Under the pieces are notes generated by a model, which saw nothing but the letters and a program-made list of their open reading frames with translations, did not search any database and was not told where the DNA came from. DNA of 64,000 nucleotides from Emiliania huxleyi CCMP1516 (lineage: Eukaryota > Haptophyta > Isochrysidales > Noelaerhabdaceae). Every line of letters begins with the position of its first letter. The stretch's first letter is position 1. Below, one piece after another: positions 12,177 to 22,485 of this stretch. The DNA is taken from the NCBI RefSeq assembly GCF_000372725.1, contig NW_005200970.1:73139-137138 (forward strand), in the 5' to 3' direction. Made by a program: the position numbers and the translations under genes.

Positions 12177-12807
12177 CTATCTCATCCGAGCAGCCTCAGC
12201 TCCGACCGCCCTCTCCCTTGGGGCGCCGCCCGCTGACCGCCAAACGCGCCCGCCTCCCTCCGCTAGTGCGGCGTGGCCCTTCGTCCCCGCCTTCCACGGC
12301 GCCCACGCCCTCCTCGCTCGCTTCGCGGCGGGCGCGGCGCTGCTCGCGTCCACCGCCTCCACCGCCGCCTGCTGCTGCTGCGGCTCCTCCAGCTCGGACT
12401 GCCGCACGCCTCTGCCTCCGCCCAAAGCAGCCAGCCCGCCAAGCCGCGCCGACGGAGCGAGGGGCGGGCCACCTGCACCCCCGCTCTCCGCCGCCGCCTC
12501 GCCGAGAGCGGCGCTCAGGTGCGACGGCTCGTCTCTCCGCATCGCCTCGGAGATAGCCGAGGCCGAGGCCAGCGCCTCGAGCCGCGCCATGGCCGCGCGC
12601 AGCCGCCGCCGCGCCTCTGCGGAGAGCGCCTCCGCCGGCCCCAGCCTCAATCTCCTTCATCGTGAAGCGCGTCTCGATCTCCCCGACCTCGCCGTCCCTC
12701 GCCACCCGCTTCCGCCGCGCGGACTCGACGCGAAACTGGTTCTGCCAGCTCGTGACGAACCCGGCACCCTCTCCGGCGAGCTGTCGGCTACCGCCGCCAC
12801 CACCGCC

Positions 12808-12854
<47 letters not shown>

Positions 12855-13748
12855 CGGCCGCCGCCGCCAGCGCGGCGTCGGCGCAAGCTTGCGAGGCCTC
12901 TGGCCGCGCCGTGGCGGGCGGCGGGGCGGCGGGTGCCCCCCCCTCGGATGAGGATCCGCCGGGAGCAGACCCGTCGGCGCCGCCCCCCTCGGCGCCCTGG
13001 CTGCGGCCTCGCTCCCTCTCCGCCCGCTTGTCGGTGCGGATGCTCCTCTTGTCGGCCTCGAGCAGCTGCTGCGCCAGGCCAGAGCCTGCCGAGGGCGGGC
13101 AGGCAGCAGAGGCGCGCGGCCGTCAGCGACCCGTGAGGTGCGGTGCGGGCGGCAGTGACGGTGAGGTCGAGGGAGGCGGCGGCGAGGGCGACGCGGAGGG
13201 AGGCCGCGGCGAGGGCGAGGCGGACGGCGGCGGCGGCGACGGTGAGGCGGACGGAGGCGGCGGCGACGGCGGCGACGGCGGAGAGACTGGTGCGGTGCGG
13301 GCGGCGGCGGCCCCTCGAGGGGCCTCTCTCGACGAACTCCGGGGAGGATGCCGCACCGGTGTGTGGCTGCAAGGCGCGGTGTGCGAGCGGTGCAGGCGGC
13401 CCTCTGCGTGGGAGAGGGAATGCGGCCCACGGTCAGAGCCCCCTACCCCCACGGTACCCGAACCCAACCCCCTCTGCATCTAGTCTGCATCTAAGCGCGC
13501 GTGCGAGAGGGGAGGCGAGAGGCTGCGTCTCCGGGGCGAGGGGCTGCGTCTCCGGCACGCCGAGGCGCGCGCTTGGCATCGTCGCTGAAGAAGGCGACCA
13601 CGTCGCTCCACAGCTGCAGCTGCGGGTAGTGCTCGCGCAGAGCCTCGCGCACCACCTCGAGCTTGGACAGCTGCGCCGCCCGCCGGCGGCACACGCCCTC
13701 TCCAACGCCGACGTACTTCCCGAGCCTACGTGCTGAATACGCCGACAT
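12177..13748 (-). CDS. Unknown Pro/Gly-rich coiled protein, multi-exon
   Basis: The minus-strand start at 13748 gives MSAYSARRLGKYVGVGEG followed by a helical segment (LEVVREALREHYPQLQLWSD). Next comes a Ser-Pro-rich exon (SPSPPPPSASP type, about 13123-13479). A helical basic exon follows (LLEADKRSIRTDKRAERERG), then a Gly run encoded by a gcc/ggc repeat, then FVTSWQNQFRVESARRKRVA. The C-terminal part (ARLEALASASAISEAMRRDE... to a stop at 12177) is one base out of frame with the preceding MKEIEA segment near 12650. This is either a very short unseen splice, a sequencing error or a true frameshift. Introns were not all resolved. The charged, low-complexity composition suggests a nuclear or scaffold protein; function unknown. 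Confidence 0.45.
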
Positions 13749-13787
13749 GAGGGCGGGAAGACGGCGGAATCCGTGTCCTCTCGGGCG

Positions 13788-14786
13788 CTAGTTGGGGCAC
13801 ATCAGTACGTCTTCCGCTTCTAGGCTCCCGAGCCGCGTGGTGAGGCGGTGCACCCGCGAGGGGGCGTGCTCGTCGATCGCAGGGAGGAGCCGCTCCACAA
13901 CCTCGTGGTGCGCCGACGGCTGGGTGGTTCCGAACCGGAGCGCCGCGAGGTCAGCGAGCACCTGCGCTGGCGTGCGGGTTGTCCAGACAAACTCGTTGGC
14001 GTCCACGATTGAATCGTCCCACACCGAGAGCGACTGCAGAGGCGGCGAGGCGCGCGGTAGAGGAACGAGCCTGCCGCCGCGCATCGCGACGTGCGGCCAC
14101 AGCTCCGGGTTGCCGAGCACCGCCTCCCATTTCAGAGGGCAGAGGAGGAGCAACGCATCCTCCGCCGCGACGCCGCACGCGAGGTGGGCGGTGTGGTGGA
14201 CCGCGCGTCCGAGGAGCAAGCCGTCCACGTGACACTCGGCAGCAAACCACGAGCCGACCGCCCCGCCTGCCGCCTCTGCTTCCGCTCGCGCCTCTCCCGC
14301 CGCCTCCGTTGCCACCGCTGCTGCGCCGGCGGCGCCCGCGGCACCGGAGGGGGGCGCCCGCATCTCGACGACCACGCCGAGCGTCTCCCACACGTAGGCT
14401 CTTAAGAAGCGAATGGCTGTCTCGGCGGGCGACTCGACACCTCTCGTGAGTTGCGTACACGGAGCGCTGGCGTTCGGCTGTGGAGGGCGCGCCATGAGAT
14501 GCGGAGGGAGGACGGCCGGGACGGACGCCGTGAGGCCGCACTGGTGCAGGCCCGACACTGGCTGCGCGTTCGCGGGGCCCAGGCTTTGCCGCGCCGCGGC
14601 GTTGAGCGCCGCCACGAGCGCCGCTTCGCCCGGTGAGACATCACTGACCGCCGTCAGCTCGCGTGAGGAGCCAGGAAGGGTGCGAGGTGGTGTGGCGAGC
14701 ACCGCGCGCGAGGCCAGGTGTAGGTAGAGTGGCACCGCGCCCCGCTGGAACGGCGGTCCCGTCGCCGGCAGTAGCCATGGAAACAA
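13788..14786 (-). CDS. Unknown protein, single frame of about 330 codons
   Basis: A long minus-strand frame contains FLRAYVWETLGVVVEMRAPP, WFAAECHVDGLLLGRAVH, AAEDALLLLCPLKWEAVLGN and ends AEDVLMCPN-stop at 13788. Residue composition is normal and no introns are evident. No in-frame ATG precedes the conserved-looking part (the first codon available is TTG at 14786; the first ATG gives MARPPQPNASAP). Its 5' side abuts a repeat shared with 53424-53479, so the original first exon may have been replaced or lies in another frame. Family not recognised. Confidence 0.55.
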   Translation of the reverse strand: MFPWLLPATGPPFQRGAVPLYLHLASRAVLATPPRTLPGSSRELTAVSDVSPGEAALVAALNAAARQSLGPANAQPVSGLHQCGLTASVPAVLPPHLMARPPQPNASAPCTQLTRGVESPAETAIRFLRAYVWETLGVVVEMRAPPSGAAGAAGAAAVATEAAGEARAEAEAAGGAVGSWFAAECHVDGLLLGRAVHHTAHLACGVAAEDALLLLCPLKWEAVLGNPELWPHVAMRGGRLVPLPRASPPLQSLSVWDDSIVDANEFVWTTRTPAQVLADLAALRFGTTQPSAHHEVVERLLPAIDEHAPSRVHRLTTRLGSLEAEDVLMCPN

Positions 14787-14833
14787 AGAATTCTAGCCAG
14801 GTGTTTCGGCGCGCTGCTCGGAGGGCCTTTACA

Positions 14834-14888
14834 AGATCCCGCTCGCGCAGGTGGGGACCCTGTCCTTCTCCCACCCCTTGTTTGGTCC
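14834..14888 (+). repeat. Dispersed repeat, partner at 53424-53479
   Basis: The block gatcc(c/t)gctcg(c/t)gcaggt, ggggaccctgtccttctccc, accccttgtttggt is shared nearly exactly with 53424-53479. Both copies are followed, after different spacers, by cgttttatttatttattt or tgttttatttatttattt (about 15030 and 53481). Confidence 0.85.
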
Positions 14889-15036
14889 TAGATGGGTAGT
14901 GCTAGCTTCCGGGAGGACGACCCCGCGGGCTAGTCGCCGACCACACCCACAAAGAACCCTGCACAAAGACCGCGCACGGGCGCGGGGAACGGTTCCTTTT
15001 TACCAATCTCCTAGTAGAGCTGTCTGTTTTATTTAT

Positions 15037-16053
15037 TTATTTGGTGCGTGTGCGCGCCAGGGCGCGGATGGCGACGACCACCGGATGCCCTTCAGCACCG
15101 CGTGGCACGCGCTTCACCGCGTAGAACCGGTGACTCCGGTTGGCAAGCACTTCGCGGAGCTGCGCCGGCGAGACGATCGATTGCGCCTTGCGGATTTCAT
15201 CTCTCGAGCGCCAGCAAAGCTGCCAGTCCTGTGCGTCCCATGGGCGTGGGCGCAGCGGCTCGCACTCCGCACGCTGCAGACTCCACGTTGGCAGCAGCAC
15301 CTCCTCGGGATAGAGCAGCGGCTTCGTCCAAGCTTGCAGCATGAGCGTGAGCTTGCGCTGAGCAGGTGGGGAGGACGCGGCTTCGGCTGTCAACGCGGCG
15401 AGAAGAGTAGTCTGCGGGTTGGTCCATGTGGGAGTGGAGCTCTTGAGGTGGCTCCACCTCGAGGTGGTCCATTCGGCATTTTTCTCAAAGTGGCCGATGA
15501 AGGCTCGCAAGACCGACAGTGGATAAAAGCTTCCCTCGTGGTAAGCAAATCCGTGTCGCCCACGGTCGACGTGCGGCGAGATGGTCTGGTAGAATGGAAC
15601 GCTGCGCACCTTGCGCGTTGCCGCGTTCGCCGCGAGCGGAGCTGGACTCGCCGAGCAGCGCAGCTGCCGCACAGATGCCTCCCAGCCACGTCGCACCCAC
15701 AGCATGTTGGAGGCCTGCAGCACGGCGTACTGACAGTGATTTGGCCAAGCGGTGTCCATGTGCACAACGTTCAGCAGGTGCGCGAGCAGGATGGTCACGC
15801 TAGCTCTTGAGACGCCAAGCCGGCCAGGAGTGATGCTCAGTCGTCCATTTGCCAGTATTACGTGTCGGGCGAGCGACGCCATCGTCTGATTGCTGTAGGC
15901 CGTGTCGACATTCAGGTGCATGACGACTCGTGTGTTGGCCTCCGAAAAGTCAAGCGCGTTGCGCATGAGAATGCGCAGCCACGGCAACTGCTCGAAGGCG
16001 AGGACGGAAATGCACGCCGCCATGAAACTCGTCCGTCCAGGTGTTCCCTTCAC
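15037..16053 (-). CDS. Possible glycosyltransferase-like protein
   Basis: A 338-codon minus-strand frame. The first ATG gives MAACISVLAFEQLPWLRILM from about 16023; an upstream acceptor-like ctctag near 16058 suggests a lost or distant first exon. The sequence includes TRVVMHLNVDTAY, LLAHLLNVVHMDTAWPNHCQ, YAVLQASNMLWVRRGW, AYHEGSFYPLSVLRAF and FYAVKRVPRGAEGHPVV-AIRAL near the end. The order of a cyclic, Asp-containing N-terminal core, a SN-containing central strand, an HEGSF loop and a terminal KRVPR motif reminded me of core-2/I-branching-type (GT14-like) transferases in algae. This is a weak resemblance; a profile search is needed to decide. No introns are visible. Confidence 0.5.
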   Translation of the reverse strand: MKGTPGRTSFMAACISVLAFEQLPWLRILMRNALDFSEANTRVVMHLNVDTAYSNQTMASLARHVILANGRLSITPGRLGVSRASVTILLAHLLNVVHMDTAWPNHCQYAVLQASNMLWVRRGWEASVRQLRCSASPAPLAANAATRKVRSVPFYQTISPHVDRGRHGFAYHEGSFYPLSVLRAFIGHFEKNAEWTTSRWSHLKSSTPTWTNPQTTLLAALTAEAASSPPAQRKLTLMLQAWTKPLLYPEEVLLPTWSLQRAECEPLRPRPWDAQDWQLCWRSRDEIRKAQSIVSPAQLREVLANRSHRFYAVKRVPRGAEGHPVVVAIRALARTRTK

Positions 16054-16088
16054 ACTCTAGAGGGCCGCGGACCGCGCAGGGTGTTCTC

Positions 16089-16719
16089 GTTGGCTGAGTG
16101 TCTTGTCTTGTGGTTCTGTGTGTCGCTCCTGTGTGACCGTCATCGCCCGTCTAGCGTCCACCCATACCGCGTTGGTGTCCCAGTCGTTGGTCGGACTGTG
16201 TTTCGCCTTCCCATTCATCAAAGGTTCTCGAGGTGGATACCCTTTGGCCGCGTTGGGCAGGGGTGTGGTCAGCTCAGAAAATAAAAAGAACGAAAAAGAA
16301 TTTGAAAGGAAGGCTGTCGCACACGCACGATTCACAGGACAGACTGCAACGGTGTATCAGTCACCTTATGCCACTCTCGCTGCGTGAGCGGTTGTTTGCA
16401 TTGTGCTAAAAATCTCTCTCTCTTCTTTATGCTGAGTGCCGTGGTGTGTTATCCGTGCGTTCAGAACAAGCTGCTGTCTGTGCGTGACCTTGGACTTTTT
16501 CAGTTGGATTGAGAGACTGCCTGTTGTGTGAATCGTGCGTGTGCGAGAGAGTTTCGTTGTGAGAGACTGACCCCCCCGATTGATTGATTGATGGGAAGGC
16601 GAAACACAGTCCGACCAACGACTGGGACACCAACGCGGTATGGGTGGACGCAGGACGGGCGATGACGGTCACACAGGAGCGACACACAGAACCACAAGAC
16701 AAGACACTCAGCCAAACTG
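16089..16719. mobile_element. Foldback/MITE-like element with about 125-bp inverted arms
   Basis: The left arm (16089-16214) includes tgagtgtcttgtcttgtggt, cgtccacccataccgcgttg and gactgtgtttcgccttccca. The right arm (16593-16719) is its reverse complement with few changes. A second inner inverted pair, around gcacacgcacgattcaca, lies at about 16318-16345 and 16519-16548. About 380 bp separates the arms and contains no gene. A diverged copy of the arm is at 31966-32036. At 16225-16260 the spacer also carries the terminal sequence of the transposon at 53503-54790 (ctcgaggtggata...ggccgcgttggg). Confidence 0.75.
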
Positions 16720-17319
16720 ACTGCCACACATCCTGAGGCGAACTTCCCTAGTCACCCGCGGCCGGACTCCATCCGGCACGCGTCGCTGGGCGCTCAGAGC
16801 TGCGTCCCCTGCTCGCCACCCCGACGCCCAAGGCGCCCGAGCGAACGACAGGCGGCACGCGAAGACTGGTTGCAATCCCGCCGACCGCCAGGCCGCGGGA
16901 TGATGTGTGCGTGGTCATGTAGTGGGTCTCGGAAGCTCTCCTCTCGGGCTAGGAGCCAGCCCCTCTCCCTTCCCCCCGGAACACTGTGACCGAGTCGAGG
17001 CGTGTGCTTGCCGGTCGACGGCCGCGCGCGGTTGGCATTGTGACGAAGGTTGCGCGCGGCCGCGGCGCGCCCGCCATGGCTTGGCGCGGCGGCGCGCCTA
17101 CCAGCGGCAATTGTCGAGGCACGGGAACGCTTACCCGGGGTCATCCTCTGAGCCTGGTCGTCGGCGCCGCGATGCCACGGCGGCGCATTGTCGTCGGCGC
17201 GCTGCCCCGCGTACCCCCCCCCCCCCCGGGGACCCGGGGGGGACGGGGCGGAGTGGGACGGGGTTGGAGCACTTGAAGTGCGGCCTCCAACACGCGCGGC
17301 CACCGCGGGTACCGCACCG

Positions 17320-20300
17320 ATGTCCACCGGCGGCTGGATCGCTGAGGTGAGATGGGCCGCGCGCACGTCGCTCTCTCTGACCATCGCCGGCGCTGCCCTC
17401 TTCATTCCTGGCATCACGCCGCTGCGGCTCCCCGAGGCACCGTTCGCCGCCTTTGTCGCCGTGGTGACCGTCCAGGCCAACCCGGGCGCAACCCTCCGGA
17501 CGTCGGCCGACGTCCTGCGCGGCGCCATCCTCGCGGCGATCATCAACCTGCCCACGCTCGCGCTGCCGGCCGCCGTGCGGCAGCACCCCGCGTTTGCCAC
17601 GCTCTTCCTGCTGGCGCTGACCTTCGGCATTGCGCACGCCAAGCTGCACCTCATCACGATGCGGCTCGCCCTCTCCTGCGGCACTATCCTCGCCCTCGCG
17701 CCGCTCGGCAGCGACGCCGCGCTCCGCCCGGCCCACACCCTCCTCTTCCTGGCGCTCAACGCGCTCTCCGTCGCGTGCGCCGTCGTCGCGTCCGCCATGC
17801 CGCCCGTGCGGTCCGCGCGCCGCCAGCTGGCCGCCGAGTCTGCGCGCGCAGAGCGGCTCGTCCTCGACTGCTACGACGAGCTCATCGAGGCGACTCCATC
17901 AATTAAGTATGAATTACTTGTTGATTAGTTATATGAAGAGAGCTCATCGAGGCGTTCTGCCCCGGCAATGCGCATGCGTCTCTGCGCCTCCCATGAATTA
18001 AGTATGAATGCATCACCAATGTATAATTGATCCTCTGCACGACCCTCCTCCGCGCCCCTCTCTGCAGGTCTTCTGCTCCGGCAAAGCGCATCGATGCGCG
18101 CCTCCTCCCTCAAGAACTAGTTGTTGATTAATACTCCATCGATTCCCAAGGCAAGCGCATCGTGCGCGCCTCCTTCCTCCTCCAGCTCGCTCGGGCGGCG
18201 CCTCGCGAGCTCGACCGACTCCGCAAGGTCAGCCACTGCTTCCACTCGCCGAGAGTAGCCGACCCCTCTACTCTTTCCCATTTGCCGAGAGGAGCCGAGA
18301 TCAGCAGGCCCCCCTCCACTGCTGCCACTTGCCGAGCGTAGCCGAGATCAGCCCCCCTCCGACGGGAGGCGTTTCCTTGGAGCTGACGCATGCTAGAATG
18401 ACTCGTCGGTTTGATACCCTGCACCGCCTTCGCAAGGACGCTGCGTGGGAGTGCGGCGGCGGCGGCGGCGGAGGAGGAGGAGGAGGAGGAGGTGGGGCGG
18501 GGGAGCAAGGCGCGCGCGTCGAGGCGGCGCAGCGGCATCTCTCCACCCTCATCGGCGCGCTGCGGCGAGGCTCCCGTTCGGGCGGCCGGTCTACAAAAAA
18601 AAACACGTCTTTCGGCTCGGCACCTTGTGTTTCGTGTTGTAGGCTCCCGCTCTGGCGGCCGGTCGAGCAGCACGCACGCCGCGTTCGTCTCGCAGCTGGG
18701 CGCGCCACTCGCTCTCCGCGCGCTGCTGCGCCGCCATGTCCGCGACACGTCCATGACGCGTCCACGGCACGTCCGTCAGGAGCGCCGCTCCGCGAGCTCT
18801 CCACTGCGTTGCGCCGGCAGGACGCTGTGGCGGTGCGGCGGGCACTTGCTGGCGTGACTGCAGCCTTCCAACGCGCGAGGGAGGCGCTCTTCTACTCGCC
18901 AGAGGAGCGGGCCGGCGGCGCCAAGCAGCTGATCAGTTAGTTAATCCGTTCATTAACAGGCGCTCTTCTACTCGCCAGAGGAGCGTGCGGGCGACATCGC
19001 CGAGTACCGCGACGGCTACGCCCTCATCGTCAACCCGTTCCTCCTCAGCGCCATCCAGCTCGCTCTAACCGTGTCGCGAGATCGCCTCTTGCCGCCCTCG
19101 GCCTCGTCACACGCAGCCCAGCCGGCCGCCTCCGCCTCCGTCGCCTCCGCCGCCTCCGCCTCCGCCTCCGCCTCCGCCTCCGCCTCTTCCGCCTCCGCCT
19201 CCGCCTCCTGCGCCTCCGCCTCTTCCGCCTCCGCCTCTTCCGCCTCCGCTTTCTCCTTTTCGCGCGGGCTGCTGCCGCGGCTGGCGATGCCGCGGCTGGC
19301 GATGCCGCGGCTCGGCGCTCTGCGAGACCGCGCGCGGCTGGAGCGCGCGGTCAAGTTCTCGCTCTCCATCACCCTCGCCTCCCTCTTCCTCCACCTGCCG
19401 GGCGAAGAGTTCGACTACGCCGTCTTCGCGCCGGTCGAGGTGTCCTTCATCATCTTTGACCGCGTGGGCGGCTCCGTCTCGCAGTCGATGATGCGCGTCT
19501 TCGGCTCGTCGCTCGGCGCCATCGCGGGGTACTTGATGGTCGTCGCGTGCCACGGCTCGGACACAGCCCTGCTCGCCCTCCTCGCCTGCTGGGGCTTCCT
19601 CTGCTCGCTCGGCCGCGCCTCCCGCCACGGGTACGCGGCGTGCGTCGCCGCGTGGACGGCCGCCATCGTCTCGGCAGCCCACAGCCGCGAGGTCGCCTTC
19701 GAGAGGATCACTCACTCCTTCCTCGGCGCCGCCGTCATGCTCTGCGTCGTCCACGCCGTCCTCCCACGCTGGGCGCGCGACGGAGTGCGGGCCGAGCTCG
19801 CAAAGGTCGCGGCGGAGGCGGCCGGCGTGCACGCCGCAGGGGCGCGCCAGTGGCGCCTCGGGCTGGGAGGCAGGTCTGCCGGCGGCGAGGCTGGCGGCGA
19901 GGGGGCGGACGCGGGGCCGAGCGGCGCCAGGTCGCCCGGCAAGGGGGAGTCGGAGCCTCTGACGCGGCTCGGCGCCGACACGGAGCAGGTGGCTGCCGCA
20001 GAGGCGGTGGGCGCGCGGCTGCGGCGGCTGCAGGGCGCACTCTCCTCCGTCGGCACTCTGCACCGCGAGGCGTGCATCGAGCCCGAGCCGTGGGCCGTAC
20101 CACCACCTCAATCATGATGAGGATGATACGGACAGGCGTGTATCGAGCCCGAGCTGTGGCGTGGGCCGTACGCCGCCGCCAAGCTCGGCGCCAGCATCGA
20201 CGCGGCGCGCAAGCTCGTCGACGCAGCAGTCACGGCGGCCGAGACGCAAGCGGCGAGGCAGCAGTCGGCGGTGGAGTGGATTCTGACCCCGCACGACCGG

Positions 20301-20851
20301 ACATGTCCGCGGACACGCCGGTGACACGTCCACGGCACGCCCCTTAGGTGGAGTGGATCCTGCACGATTGGATCCCGCCCGAGCTCGACGCCTTTTGGGA
20401 GGCGCTCGACTCGCTCGCGGCTGCGGCCGACGCCTTTGGCCCCGCGCTCGCCGCCGCCGTCCTCAACGAGCGCGCAAACGACGACTTCGCAGCGGAGCGG
20501 CTTGACGAGGCGCTCGCGGCGCTCGAGGCGCAGCAAGAGGCGCTCGGCGGCCTCTACCGCACTGCGCTCGCTTCGGCGGTGGAGCGGGGCCGATCCGCGG
20601 TCGCGCTGAGGGTGAGCAACGCCGACATGCTGCTGCACAACTCGATGTTTGCGGCGACGCTCGGCACGTCGCGCGCGCTCTCGGCGCTCGGCCGCGCGGT
20701 CGCGTCCCTCTCCGAGGTCGACAGGGTGCGCTCGCAGCTGAGGCACGACCGGGAGGGCGGGCTGCCGCCAGCGAGGCAGCCGGACGACGCTGGGGACGGG
20801 CGGGGGGAGGTTGTGGGCGAGCGGGCGCCCGCGAGGGCGGTCGCGGTCTGA
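17320..20851 (+). CDS. FUSC / aromatic-acid-exporter-like membrane protein
   Basis: Predicted efflux-type membrane protein (YccS/ArAE superfamily resemblance) with two hydrophobic blocks separated by hydrophilic helices. Nine exons join in frame: 17320-17889, 17952-17964, 18151-18227, 18437-18569, 18643-18699, 18780-18883, 18960-20069, 20136-20270, 20348-20851 (about 900 residues). Start MSTGGWIAEVRWAARTSLSL. The first membrane block has VVTVQANPGATLRTSADVLR; the second, after a Ser/Ala repeat, has AVKFSLSITLASLFLHLPGE and GGSVSQSMMRVFGSSLGAIA. Long cytosolic helices follow (AALEAQQEALGGLYRTALAS). Introns at 17890, 17965, 18570, 18700, 18884 and 20070 use GC donors; those at 18228 and 20271 use GT. 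Nearly all carry a copy of the adjoining exon. Substrate unknown. Confidence 0.8.
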
Positions 20852-20888
20852 GCGAGCAGAGTAGCGAGTACAGCAGCGATCCCAGACC

Positions 20889-21050
20889 AGGTAAGGTAAG
20901 GTATAAATTTCTCCACACACACACAAAGTAGTGGGGCAAGAAGGGGGGGGCGACGCCCTCGCGTCTCCACACCCGGACACGGGCAGGAGCCCCACGCGGC
21001 ATTCAAAAGGTCCCAGTGCAAGCACTGTCCCGGTGCACGTGGGTGTGAGC
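20889..21050 (+). repeat. GGTAAGG-family repeat, copy B
   Basis: Contains ggtaaggtaaggtataaa, ctccacacacacacaaagta, gtggggcaag, cacccggacacgggcaggag and gtgcacgtgggtgtgagc. It lies 37 bp after the stop of the FUSC-like gene and directly before the MITE at 21056. Confidence 0.85.
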
Positions 21051-21055
21051 AGCCT

Positions 21056-21605
21056 ACGGGGTGTGGACCCTGAGTTGACCAGGGGTTGTGCGCCGGGCCC
21101 TCCTGCTCGGCTCCAGCGAGTAGACAAGTCTTGTCACTAACAGAGTAGAAGGACCTGACCTCGGGGCCGATGTGACCAAGCGCTGGTAGCGTGGTTCAAC
21201 CTCACACCCATGGTCTCACAGTGTGCCGGCAGTCGCCGAGCAGTGTCGCTCACACAAGCCGCAGCACAAGTGACTGAGGGCCAGTGAGGGCGAGCCCATC
21301 GCTGTCACAGCTGTGGCAGCCGCACAGTAGGCTGTGTCAACTGTGCAGAGTGTGTGAGCAGCAGAGGAGCTGCTCTCCAGGCTTCTGTCGCAAAGAGCTG
21401 CATGCCACCGAAGGCGCTGTCGAGGTTCGCCGAGCGCGGCGCAGGTTGGGGGACACCGTCACCGACGAGCGCGTTGGAGTATTCACTCCGGACAAAGACG
21501 GGCACACAGCGGACGGTGCGGGGCGTGTGCCCGTCATAGTGGCGAGGCGAGGGACCGTCTGTGGCGAAGTGGGTCGCTTCCCGCGATTTCCTCAACTCAC
21601 GGTCC
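21056..21605 (+). mobile_element. MITE-like element, copy 1
   Basis: About 540 bp shared with 50550-51109 at high identity over the whole length. The left end ggtgtggaccctgagttgac has an inverted partner near the right end (ctcaactcacggtcc, about 21592). No coding capacity is evident. Confidence 0.8.
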
Positions 21606-21639
21606 TCTCCCTCTACCCGCGAATCTAGTGTGGACGGTT

Positions 21640-21990
21640 TTTTTCGCGGTATCCGCCGGGATATGGGATACCGCTTACCGGGAGATACCGGGAGACACCA
21701 CGAGATACACGTGGATATGATGAGATACGGAACCCCCACGATGTGTTCACGCCGACGTCCGGCGTGAAACCGCAAATCGGACGCGACGGGCGAACTTCGC
21801 GCTTCGACCGGCCGTGCGGCTACGCGCTCGATTCCGCCTATGATTGGCGAGAGCTCGTCATCATCGATGAAGCATCGCAAGGGTGCATGTGGATATGGCG
21901 GGATATGGCGGGATATGGCGGGATATGGCGGGATACGGCGGGATACGGTCAGATATGGAGACGAGAGATACACCAAGATACCCCGCAAAA
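21640..21990 (+). repeat. Short tandem repeats, ggatatggcg 10-mer
   Basis: Dispersed gggatat, gataccg and gagatac words (21655-21735) precede about six copies of ggatatggcg/ggatacggcg (21893-21950). No gene seen. Confidence 0.75.
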
Positions 21991-22125
21991 ACCCCGTCCA
22001 CACCTGGGCTCCGCTACCGTATACCCCTCCACCTCGCGACAGACCAAGTCGCCCTCCGGCTCCGCTGCTTACCTGCCTTCGAGTGTACCCGGGTTGTGGT
22101 CCCACACCCACTGGTGGCCGGGTAT

Positions 22126-22190
22126 AAGGTAAGGTAAGGTAAATTTCTCCCCCCACACACAAAGTGGTGGGGCAAGAAGGGGCAACCCAG
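22126..22190 (+). repeat. GGTAAGG-family repeat, copy C (short)
   Basis: Only the first half of the family is present: aaggtaaggtaaggtaaatt, ctcc, cacacacaaagtggtggggc. The 55 bp before it (22062-22115) is an inverted copy of 26584-26635. Confidence 0.8.
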
Positions 22191-22485
22191 CCTTGCACTA
22201 CACACCTCTCCCCACGGTCGCGGACCCGGACACGGTAGCTGCTGACGAGAGTGAGATTGCCCGGCCGACAACTCTCGGCTCTCGCTCGAGTTTCACACGC
22301 TCGCGCGTCACTACTAGAACGGCAGTGTTGCTCAGTAAGCACAGCCGTCGTCCGCTGTCTCGCCCTATCCGCCGCCGTCCCCGGCGACGCTGCCAGATCC
22401 TCGCCCCAACCACCCTCTCGATTCATACCTTGGTCGACTCATATGTTCATTTGGGCTCGAGCATCAAATCATCCATGGAGGCAGA

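Noticed and set aside
12662..13483. Plus-strand poly-Pro frame
   Set aside because: It arises from a ccg/ggc run and is antisense to a better-supported minus-strand gene with normal residues.
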